NCBI GenBank assembly: GCA_937864935.1
Contig: CALMDN010000334.1
Span: forward strand, 1-9,761
Origin: an uncultured Bacteroidales bacterium
GTDB taxonomy: Bacteria > Bacteroidota > Bacteroidia > Bacteroidales > Lentimicrobiaceae
Length of the DNA stretch: 9,761 nt
Direction of reading: 5' to 3'
The first letter of the stretch is position 1. Each line of letters begins with the position of its first letter. Of the stretch, positions 1 through 8,026 are shown in pieces. The notes below the pieces were generated by a model. It had not been told where the DNA came from. It ran no database searches and was given only the letters and a program-made list of their open reading frames with translations. A program made the position numbers and the translations under genes.

Positions 1-46
1 TATAAGTGGTGCTAAATATCCCTGTTTAGCTATGATTTAGAATGTG

Positions 47-54
47 CGAAGATA
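47..54 (-). promoter_or_regulatory. Weak candidate -7 element for a leftward gene outside the window
   Basis: Read on the minus strand this is TATCTTCG, one mismatch from the Bacteroidota -7 consensus TAnnTTTG, and it is followed by CA as such sites often are. No TTG lies 19-21 bases upstream, so the -33 half is missing. It lies beyond the operon terminator and would drive transcription out of the left edge. No gene is visible in positions 1-125, which are AT-rich. Treat it as a possibility only. Confidence 0.2.
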
Positions 55-125
55 GCAATAATATCGGTACTATATTACCTTTTATTTTAAAAAATGTTAA
101 AAACCCTTGAAAGAATTCTTAACCT

Positions 126-171
126 AAACACAAAAAAAGGGAGAATCATGATTCTCCCTTTTTTTGTGTTT
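126..171 (-). terminator. Intrinsic terminator, 46-bp perfect palindrome
   Basis: The stretch is a perfect inverted repeat with 23-base arms centred between 148 and 149. Its core GGGAGAATCA/TGATTCTCCC is GC-richer and is flanked by seven A and seven T. In minus-strand RNA it forms a hairpin followed by a U-run, beginning about 11 bases after the stop codon of the Rgp-like protease gene, so it should end the protease operon. Because the A-run and T-run are symmetric, it would also terminate plus-strand transcription arriving from the left. Confidence 0.9.
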
Positions 172-182
172 TAATCAACTGA

Positions 183-3100
183 CTATTTGATTACAAGTTT
201 CAGTGAGCTAACATTATCACTTGAAACAACTGTAACGAAATAAACACCCGGGGCAATGCCAGGCAGGTCGAAATGGGTCAGTGTGCTTCCTTCAACCCGG
301 GTTCTGAGCACTTCCATTCCAGAAGCATTTATAATCTGAACCTGCGAAGTCTCATGAATGTCTCTGGTCAGCAGGTAGAAGGATCCGGTGGCAGGGTTGG
401 GATAAACCTGAACTGAACCGCGCTTTTCCGGTTCCTGATTACCCATACAGAAGTCAACTATGATATATCCTGATTTGATGGATGAACTTGAATTTATACC
501 ATCACTCACGGTTAAAGAGACATCGTAAATTCCAGGTTCAGCGTAAGTAACCGAAGGGTTCTGATCGGTTGATGTTTCAGGGGTTCCACCCGGGAAGCTC
601 CATTCCCATGAGGTGATGCTTCCTGCCGAGAAATCGGTAAACAGCACTGCTTCATTCTCGCAGACTTCATTGTCGGAGGCGAGGAAATTGGCAAGCAATG
701 GCGCAGCACCCGAGATGCCGAAGAACTCAATGTAGTGCATCATCAGGCTGTCTTTAACGGAATTATCACTTCCATCCTGCAGGCCTCCGAATTCGAACGA
801 TGAACCAATGGTTTTGTAGGTTCCGCCATCATAGGCAATGGTAGCATAATACTGGGGTGAAGAGTTCTGGAAGAGGGGTATGGCATTGTCGAGTGGAAGA
901 ATCCGGTCGATGTAGCTGTTGTCACCCGAATAGCCAAACGACATGCCATCAACCATACTTCCTGACATTCCGTTAACCGTGGAGAGGTCACCTGAACCAT
1001 CGGAATCACCCTCTATTTTAAACATCGGGTGAACCGGGGTAGCTGTGTTATAAGCCCAGGTATCTCCGCCTTCAAGGTAAAGTTTACCACCTGCGTTAAG
1101 GAAGTTGGCCAGAATCTGTCCCTGGGTATCGGTAAGAACTGCGTTGTCGGAATAGGTACCGAGACAAACGAAGATCGACTGGTACGGCCCGAGTACCAAT
1201 GGCCAGCTTGTTACATAATCAGCGGATACAGAAAGATTGGTGAGACAGCCCTGAATCACGGGTCCTGAATTGCGGTTGCCATCAAGATCGATGATAAGCA
1301 CAGGAATCTGACCAATGATTACTGTAACCGGAGCAACAGATTCAAATCCTCCGTCGGAGGTCATCAGCAGCGAAAACTCTGCGATATGGCCTGTTGGGGT
1401 AGTTGGTAATGCAGTAACAGTGAAAACTGCAGAGAGGGTTTCATAACCGCCAATGGTTCCATAGCTGAGGCTGTCGACATTCACAATAACATAGGGGTCT
1501 TCGGTAGTCAGTTGGCCTGTAAGGTTATAACCCGGTGCAGTTCCTGCATTCAGAACCGAAAGGTGTAACTGGAAGGTTTCGCCCGGATCGGCTTTCCCGT
1601 TGTTGTTACCCTGCTCATCGCTCACCTGTGAACCGGCGAAATTCAGCACTACCGAGTGAGCAACAATGGTGAAACTACCTGTCCATTGGTTGTCACCTGA
1701 AACAGCGGTATAGTCAAACAAAATGGAGTGCCCGTCGGGGACATCATTGCTGACACTGAAAGCAAAGCCATCGGTTATGGCTACGGTCTGACCGGCTTCT
1801 ATCAGCGGGTAGGTTTCAGTTGCATCGCTCAGAACAATAAATTCATCGGCACTGCTGATACTTACTTCAATGTCGGCCACATCATCGGTTCCAACATTTT
1901 TCAGGCCGAGGGCAATGCTAACGGCTTCGTTGTAATCGAGCTGCAGATTCCCGTTACCGTTTGCATCATTGATCGAGTTGTTTTCATACACAACATAAGG
2001 ACCTTCCAGCGGGAGGATGTCAATGTCTTCAATGTAAGGAAGCCGGTTAAAGGCGGTAATGGCCAGTTTCATGGTTCCCACGTTGTTTAGCACCGGGAAA
2101 GTAAGTATGGCTGAACCTCCGTTAACAGTAGCGGTTCCGATGATCTCACCATCGATGGTAAGGCAGGCAAGTGCATCCTGGGCATCGCAGTTAACAACAA
2201 ACTGGGTTGAACCAATGAATGCAACAGGATCGTGGCTGACTGCCATTGATGTGGGCATTGCAGTTCTTACAACAACGGAAGGGTCGCCGAAGATCAGCCA
2301 GGTATCGGTCATTTCGGTTCCATCTGAGCCATAGGTATCGTTCATTTTCATACAGCCATTCATCGAAACACCGCCAAAAGTTCTTTTGATGTTGCCTGAG
2401 TAGCTTTCAACAAGAATGTCGTTCATTTCGTCCTGGCCTTCCATCGGAGGGTTCCAGCTCTGGTTGATGGTTGACATCAGGGTAGCAACAGCACCGGTGG
2501 GTCCGTTGGCATTGGAAGCCCTCAGCCAGGCTTCGGCAAAACAGGTACCGTTGAGGAAATCGCCGTTAACGCAGGCAACCGAAAAGATAAACGGCCACAT
2601 GTTGTTATTGGTCAGTGCGTTGACACCACTGTTTGAAAAGCCTGATGATCCCCATGAAGTCTGACTTCCGTGTCCGGTATAATTGACAATGCTGCGACCG
2701 GCATTGAGTTCTGTTGATACAGAGGTTGAATTCGGGCTTCCGGGTTGGTCTTCACCTCCCTGACTGCCGTCATAGAGTTCAGCTACTGTCGTGTAGGTGA
2801 AACCAAGCAGGTCGGTACGGATGTTGCGGATGTGCTGGTAATCGTACTCACCATCATCTCCTGGGCCCTGGTCGGAAGCAATACCAACACCTTTGGAAAA
2901 CCAGTCGGTTGTAATGGCCGGGTTTTGCTCATATTCAAGGGTACGCTGAACCTGGGTTGCTACCTGGGTTGTGTTTTCAGCCGAGAACCGGCCAACGAAA
3001 ATTTCAGGATAGTGATCGTTTCCAGTCAGGTATCCATAAGCGTGATCAGACGGACCACCTATGCTTCCAGTGGTCACTGTTGGTATCTGGGCATTGTCGC

Positions 3101-4013
3101 CGACGAGCAATAGATAAGTGAGACCGTTGGTAGTGTAATATTCTGATACATAGTTTTTAATGGCAGTTGAATTGACTCCTATGGTAGCAACATCAACCAT
3201 TTCAACAGGAATGCCGATGGTTTTCTTCCAGGCGACAAAGTCTTCCATTTCAGCCATGAATGCACCATGACAAATGATCAGCATGTTGCCCTGTTCTTCG
3301 AGCGGGGTATAACGGCTTCCATCAGAGGCATTGAGGAAATGCCGGTCGTAAATTTTCAGGTAATCGGCATCCATCACTTCCGGGAGCTGAGTGCGCACAA
3401 GCACGTTCTCGGCAGAAGTGCCGGCATTGACCACTTCAAGGGTCATTGAATGGTATACCCTGAGGGTACGGCTGACCGGATTGTAGGCAAACGGGTAGAT
3501 GATCACCGTCTGTCCCCTGTAGTCACGCAGGATGTATGGGTCACGCAGACCAGCCTGGGATTGCGGGAAGAATTCATCGCGTGAATAAGCGCGTCCGTAT
3601 TCGTAAGCCACATCTGCCGGATTGATGTTTCTGGTGAGATTGCCTTTGGAGGGGGCAATATCCATAAACGGATAGTCGATGTATTCGGAGCTGACAACAC
3701 GGACTTCCATTTTTGCCTGATCGGGAATGATTAGTGAAGCAGTGAGCTTTGGAAGATCGGGCATACCTTTTTCGAGCAAGGGTGTTGCTCCGTCAACCTC
3801 AATGGTAAAGGCCGGGCCGTTCGCGGTGGTAACCTGATTGAGGTTAAACCCTTTCACCGATACCGACAGCAATGAGCCATCGGCCGACGATGATATCAGG
3901 GTGGTTTCAGCTGCAACCGGCTGATCAGCGCTTATTCCTACCCAATTCTGGGCGCTGGCTGCGCTTAAACCCGCTACCAACACTAAAAGGAAAAAATTCC
4001 GGAATATTTTCAT
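183..4013 (-). CDS. Rgp-like (Arg-type) gingipain-family C25 cysteine protease with T9SS C-terminal domain
   Basis: A 1276-residue secreted peptidase. Domains in order: signal peptide 1-21 (cleavage ASA|Q); C25 propeptide about 25-234; catalytic domain about 235-585; gingipain-type Ig-like domain about 588-668; two Ig-like domains carrying Asn/Asp/Gly-rich loops (about 672-785 and 788-900); a glutamine-amidotransferase-like alpha/beta domain about 903-1100; a PKD domain about 1105-1190 (WEWSFPGG); and a type IX sorting domain 1201-1276 opening with YPNP and ending LKLVIK. His448 (YTGHGS) and Cys481 (VACVNGDF) form the catalytic dyad, spaced 33 as in RgpB His211/Cys244. Asp391 (GEYDYQH) matches RgpB Asp163, the S1 residue that selects Arg, and Trp520 (INQSW) matches Trp284. 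Arg234-Tyr235 (SR|YTPLEE) resembles the RgpB maturation site R|YTPVEE. The gene lies 18 bases after the Kgp-like gene, so it is the second gene of the operon. The ATG start is fixed by the signal peptide. The family call is firm; Arg specificity is inferred from residues, compared from memory. Confidence 0.95.
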   Translation of the reverse strand: MKIFRNFFLLVLVAGLSAASAQNWVGISADQPVAAETTLISSSADGSLLSVSVKGFNLNQVTTANGPAFTIEVDGATPLLEKGMPDLPKLTASLIIPDQAKMEVRVVSSEYIDYPFMDIAPSKGNLTRNINPADVAYEYGRAYSRDEFFPQSQAGLRDPYILRDYRGQTVIIYPFAYNPVSRTLRVYHSMTLEVVNAGTSAENVLVRTQLPEVMDADYLKIYDRHFLNASDGSRYTPLEEQGNMLIICHGAFMAEMEDFVAWKKTIGIPVEMVDVATIGVNSTAIKNYVSEYYTTNGLTYLLLVGDNAQIPTVTTGSIGGPSDHAYGYLTGNDHYPEIFVGRFSAENTTQVATQVQRTLEYEQNPAITTDWFSKGVGIASDQGPGDDGEYDYQHIRNIRTDLLGFTYTTVAELYDGSQGGEDQPGSPNSTSVSTELNAGRSIVNYTGHGSQTSWGSSGFSNSGVNALTNNNMWPFIFSVACVNGDFLNGTCFAEAWLRASNANGPTGAVATLMSTINQSWNPPMEGQDEMNDILVESYSGNIKRTFGGVSMNGCMKMNDTYGSDGTEMTDTWLIFGDPSVVVRTAMPTSMAVSHDPVAFIGSTQFVVNCDAQDALACLTIDGEIIGTATVNGGSAILTFPVLNNVGTMKLAITAFNRLPYIEDIDILPLEGPYVVYENNSINDANGNGNLQLDYNEAVSIALGLKNVGTDDVADIEVSISSADEFIVLSDATETYPLIEAGQTVAITDGFAFSVSNDVPDGHSILFDYTAVSGDNQWTGSFTIVAHSVVLNFAGSQVSDEQGNNNGKADPGETFQLHLSVLNAGTAPGYNLTGQLTTEDPYVIVNVDSLSYGTIGGYETLSAVFTVTALPTTPTGHIAEFSLLMTSDGGFESVAPVTVIIGQIPVLIIDLDGNRNSGPVIQGCLTNLSVSADYVTSWPLVLGPYQSIFVCLGTYSDNAVLTDTQGQILANFLNAGGKLYLEGGDTWAYNTATPVHPMFKIEGDSDGSGDLSTVNGMSGSMVDGMSFGYSGDNSYIDRILPLDNAIPLFQNSSPQYYATIAYDGGTYKTIGSSFEFGGLQDGSDNSVKDSLMMHYIEFFGISGAAPLLANFLASDNEVCENEAVLFTDFSAGSITSWEWSFPGGTPETSTDQNPSVTYAEPGIYDVSLTVSDGINSSSSIKSGYIIVDFCMGNQEPEKRGSVQVYPNPATGSFYLLTRDIHETSQVQIINASGMEVLRTRVEGSTLTHFDLPGIAPGVYFVTVVSSDNVSSLKLVIK

Positions 4014-4031
4014 GGTATGGTCTTTTTAAGA

Positions 4032-7000
4032 TTATTCGGATATAACGATTTTGCGGACTGCATTATAATCACCGGCCTGGAGGCGGATAAAGTAAATTCC
4101 GGGTTTCAGGTCATTGGCAGAAGCTTTCAGCGAATGATTTCCGGCGGCTTTTTCATTGTAAGCTGCAAGTATACCGGTTTGCTGGCCAAGGATATTCAGC
4201 AGGCTGATCTGTACCGGACTGTTTTTAACAATGCTGAAATCAACATGAATATTGCCTGTTGAAGCATTTACAAAAGCGCCAAGAGAATTGCTGATCCTGA
4301 CGGTTTCAACACCAACCACGGTGGCATAAATCTCATTGGAGGCTTCCGAAGAGCAGCCACCCTGAGAGGTTACCACAACATGGTAATAGTCAGATACCTG
4401 GGGCTCAAATACCTGAGCAGTAGCACCTTCAATCATTCCGTCGCGGTTGTACCATTGATTGCCTTCAGCTGCACTTGATATGAGCTGATTTTCCTGTTGC
4501 TCAATTACCGGTGTGGCGGGAGTTTCGTTTACTGTAACGGATATCTGTGCCTGGGTTGAGTTCAGAAGATTGTACACTGTAACAGTGAAGTCAGTGGTTT
4601 CTGTCAGGGTTGCTATCGGGTTGAATATTTCAGCATTACTCAGCATTTCTGCCGGGTTCCAGGCATAGGTAACAGCACCGTTGGCATTGGTAACAAAGGC
4701 AAACAGCTGGGTAGTACCTGAAGCACAGATCTGGTCAGGATAGGCAAAAGCAGTGGCTGTAAGGCTGGTTCCGCCTCCACCTGAGTTTCCGCTCGGGAAG
4801 AAGATATCGTCAATAAAGGCTGCATCCTGACCGCCCGTCTCACTGCCGTCCTTGCTGTATGTCCACTTAAAGGTGTGATTTCCGGGGGTTACGGGATAGG
4901 TGACATTGCCCCAGGCTACATCTCCTGACCAGGAGCCTTTCTCAACATTGTCAATATAGAATTTCAGAAAATCATATCCGCTTTCGCTGGAAACCATCCT
5001 GGCAAAGGTAATGTTGTCGTTGGAGCCAACATTCATGGTAATCTGAAGCGAGGTGCTTGCGCTGTGGCCAATGGCACCGGATCTGGCAGCATAAAGTCCT
5101 CCGTTGACAGAGGTTCCGGTGATGGTCCAGGGTGAGGAGCTGTTGTTGACCCAGTCGTAGGAAGCGAAGCTACCGCTTTCGAAATCTTCAACAACCAGTC
5201 CGACGGCGGGAGTAAAGACTTCGGAGGTGTTGTAAAGGCCTGATTCAGCAGCAAAGTAGAGGTTGACGGGTGTTCCGGAAGGAATATCCGGGCTTACCGA
5301 AACATTGTAAAGTGCAGCCAGCGTATTTCCATTGCCTGGTATATTTCCGATCTGGTATTCAATCAGATCAATGCTGATGCCTTCTGAATCGGTAAACATA
5401 TGAGCTACCGTTGCAGGAGCTTCACAGTGCCCGATGTTGTCGACAGGAACTGAAATCACAACATTTTCACCCGGATCGAGTCTTCCGTTGCCATTGCCGG
5501 TTCCGTTGAGGTAGTCGTCGATGATGATATTTTCAAGTGCAAGAACCGGAGAGTTCAGTTTAACAGTGAAGTTAGAAACCCAGGTTTCGCTGCCATCGGA
5601 AATGGTGAGTGTGAAAACGGCTGGATGCTGGTCGGGCAGCCAGTCACTGGCAGTAACTTCAAAAGCATATTCAAGACCAACCGTTTCACCGGCAGGAATG
5701 TCGGGCCAGTTTTCAACCGATTCCTTCACTTCGGCGTAGGGGCTGTCGGTACTCAGGGTAACTGTAAGGTTGCTTCCATCAGAATTACCTACATTTTTGA
5801 GCGACATATTGAATCCGAAAGATTCGGCATATTCAGGTAACTGGTTCCCGTTGGCATTGGCGTCGTTTACCAGCTGCGATTGCAGAAGAATGTAGGGACC
5901 TTCGGGAGAAGCAACAACCACAGAACCGATGAAAGGCTGCTTGTTCTGGGCGGTAACAATCACTTCTGCATCACCAGGTACAGAGATGGGATCGAGTGAA
6001 ACCACAGCAACTCCCATGTCATCGGCAAGGGCGCTTCCGTAAAGAACACCGTCTTTTGAAATGGCAACATAGGCATAAGGCTCTGCATTGACGGTAAATT
6101 CTGTCGATTGCAGCGGCATCAGCGGTTCATAGGTTACACTCATGGCATCCGGGACCCCGAAATAAATCATCAGTGACGGGTCGCCCATGAGGCAGTAAAT
6201 TTCCCAGTAGTATACCATGGATGAAGGGGCTCCTTCAGTAACGGCCATATTGCCGGCAAAGACCATCTGTGCCTGGGTAGTGAACCATTCTGAGAAGGGC
6301 TCTCCATGTTCATGGAACGAGAGGTCATAGTCACCGGTCGATACCCCGTTGTATACCGGATTCACAACGATATCCTTCACTCCGGCACCAAAATAGAAAT
6401 CTTCGTCCCAATAGGTACTGTTGGAAGCACCGATGTATCCGACTGCACCCTTGTTGGCAGCCCTGAGCAGTTCCTCACCGAAACAATTGGTGTTGTAGGT
6501 GCTGGTAAGGCAGCAGTTACCCACTAGCAGGCCGTATTCGCCGTTGTTCTGTAAGCCGGGGATATCAGAAATCTCAAAAGAAGGATCGGCCCAGCCGCTG
6601 GAGCTTCCGTGGGCAGTATAATTTGCAAAACAAACGCCATCGCTTACATTCTGGATAATGGCTGCTGAAGCACTGCCTGACGCCGGGTAAAGGTAGGTAT
6701 GGCTGAGCAGGCCGTGGGCTTCATTGAAATAATTGTCGGTACCGTAATTGATCTGGCCGTTTCCGTGAACTGCTGCGTAACTTCCGTCAACACCGGCTAT
6801 CATCACACATTCGCCAAGGAAGGCAGGGTCGGGGAACTGGTATTGTTCATACATCAGGGTCTTGTCAATCTGAGGCTGAAGCTGATTGACATTGGTTGCT
6901 GAAAAACGTCCGTAGAACATTTCAGGAATGTGATCGCTGGTGTATTCGCAGTAATAAAGGTCTGAAGCATGGCCTCCCTGACTGAAAGCGGGGATCTGGG

Positions 7001-7967
7001 CTACATCACCCACGAAAAGGACAAAGGTAGGGGCAGGATCTTCCGGTGTTCCGGCATTGTACAGACCCTGCAGATAGTTTTTTATAGAAGTGGTTGTTGT
7101 ACCGACATTGGGCATGTTGGTATACGCCTCGATGACTGTAAAACCTTTTCTTGTTTTCCAATCGATGAATGGCTGAAGAGCACTTTCGAACATCGGATCG
7201 GAGACAATCACATATTTTACCGGGTAACGGGTAAAGTTCTCGCGCTGTCCCGAACCTGCATCCAGTTTGTTGAGGAGAGAATTTCCAAGGTTTCCGAAAT
7301 AGGGTGAACGGGTCTTTTCCTTCAGGTATTGTGTTTCGGCATAGTTGCCGTTTTTGAAAGTTACTTTTACTACCACGTTGTCGTATACTTTCAGCATACC
7401 GGTTACCGGATTGTATTCTACCGGGGCGATTTCCAACCTTGCCATGCGGGTTCCGCGCATAAAACCGACCTCCTGAACTGCAGCCAGGGGTTTGCCATAA
7501 TAGCGGTTGCTGCTGTACACTTCACTTTTAATAACAAAGGGAACTTTTCCGGTATAACTTTTTGCAACAGGAGCCTGTGCCGGCATCACCTGATTTGAGA
7601 TACCAAGCTCACTCAGGCTGATCTCTCTTTGATTGAAAGAAATGACCTCGGTAATGATTTCAGCTCCGGAGGGTACTTCTATCAGTTTCCGCATTACAGG
7701 AAGTTTGGGAAGGCCCGGTTCCTGGGTATAGGTGTATCCCGATGCCTTCAGCTCAGTAAAGTTACCGGCTTCGGTGGATACCTCAAAATGACTGAATACT
7801 GAAAGCTTGTTTAAAAGCTGAATTCCGTCAAAATCACTCTTAATGACTGAGATACCTCCGGTGCCTTGCTGAACCGGAGTATTCTGTGCACTTGAATAGC
7901 TCAGATTCAAAAGCAGAACCAGGCTGAAAATGATTAACGACGCAGTAAAGTGTAGAGTTTTTTTCAT
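4032..7967 (-). CDS. Kgp-like (Lys-type) gingipain-family C25 cysteine protease with T9SS C-terminal domain
   Basis: A 1311-residue secreted peptidase from the ATG at 7967. Domains: signal peptide 1-27 (SSA|Q); propeptide about 30-242; catalytic domain about 243-600; gingipain Ig-like domain about 604-684, containing AISKDGVLYG as I recall it in Kgp; two Ig-like domains with Asn/Asp/Gly-rich loops (about 690-804 and 806-922); a jelly-roll, adhesin-like domain about 926-1060; a Gly-rich linker; two further Ig-like domains about 1068-1218; and a type IX sorting domain about 1234-1311. His453 (NYTAHGS) and Cys486 (GNCCLT, second Cys) form the dyad, spaced 33 as in Kgp His444/Cys477. Thr451, Trp520 and Asp523 (YWDED) match the Kgp S1-pocket residues Thr442, Trp513 and Asp516. 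The Rgp pocket Asp appears as Asn (YFNEAHG). The frame stays open upstream to 8051, but that extension would begin upstream of the -7 promoter box and lacks a signal peptide. Lys specificity is an inference. Confidence 0.95.
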   Translation of the reverse strand: MKKTLHFTASLIIFSLVLLLNLSYSSAQNTPVQQGTGGISVIKSDFDGIQLLNKLSVFSHFEVSTEAGNFTELKASGYTYTQEPGLPKLPVMRKLIEVPSGAEIITEVISFNQREISLSELGISNQVMPAQAPVAKSYTGKVPFVIKSEVYSSNRYYGKPLAAVQEVGFMRGTRMARLEIAPVEYNPVTGMLKVYDNVVVKVTFKNGNYAETQYLKEKTRSPYFGNLGNSLLNKLDAGSGQRENFTRYPVKYVIVSDPMFESALQPFIDWKTRKGFTVIEAYTNMPNVGTTTTSIKNYLQGLYNAGTPEDPAPTFVLFVGDVAQIPAFSQGGHASDLYYCEYTSDHIPEMFYGRFSATNVNQLQPQIDKTLMYEQYQFPDPAFLGECVMIAGVDGSYAAVHGNGQINYGTDNYFNEAHGLLSHTYLYPASGSASAAIIQNVSDGVCFANYTAHGSSSGWADPSFEISDIPGLQNNGEYGLLVGNCCLTSTYNTNCFGEELLRAANKGAVGYIGASNSTYWDEDFYFGAGVKDIVVNPVYNGVSTGDYDLSFHEHGEPFSEWFTTQAQMVFAGNMAVTEGAPSSMVYYWEIYCLMGDPSLMIYFGVPDAMSVTYEPLMPLQSTEFTVNAEPYAYVAISKDGVLYGSALADDMGVAVVSLDPISVPGDAEVIVTAQNKQPFIGSVVVASPEGPYILLQSQLVNDANANGNQLPEYAESFGFNMSLKNVGNSDGSNLTVTLSTDSPYAEVKESVENWPDIPAGETVGLEYAFEVTASDWLPDQHPAVFTLTISDGSETWVSNFTVKLNSPVLALENIIIDDYLNGTGNGNGRLDPGENVVISVPVDNIGHCEAPATVAHMFTDSEGISIDLIEYQIGNIPGNGNTLAALYNVSVSPDIPSGTPVNLYFAAESGLYNTSEVFTPAVGLVVEDFESGSFASYDWVNNSSSPWTITGTSVNGGLYAARSGAIGHSASTSLQITMNVGSNDNITFARMVSSESGYDFLKFYIDNVEKGSWSGDVAWGNVTYPVTPGNHTFKWTYSKDGSETGGQDAAFIDDIFFPSGNSGGGGTSLTATAFAYPDQICASGTTQLFAFVTNANGAVTYAWNPAEMLSNAEIFNPIATLTETTDFTVTVYNLLNSTQAQISVTVNETPATPVIEQQENQLISSAAEGNQWYNRDGMIEGATAQVFEPQVSDYYHVVVTSQGGCSSEASNEIYATVVGVETVRISNSLGAFVNASTGNIHVDFSIVKNSPVQISLLNILGQQTGILAAYNEKAAGNHSLKASANDLKPGIYFIRLQAGDYNAVRKIVISE

Positions 7968-8026
7968 GGTAGCAATCCCTTTGTTGATGATGTGTTTTAT
8001 AGCCTGAAGGCCACTATTGTAACCCA

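Noticed and set aside
1728..2090. 120-codon open frame on the plus strand
   Set aside because: Antisense to the Ig-like domains of the Rgp-like protease; no promoter and no recognisable protein.
2745..3113. 122-codon open frame on the plus strand
   Set aside because: Antisense to the catalytic domain; explained by codon bias of the real gene.
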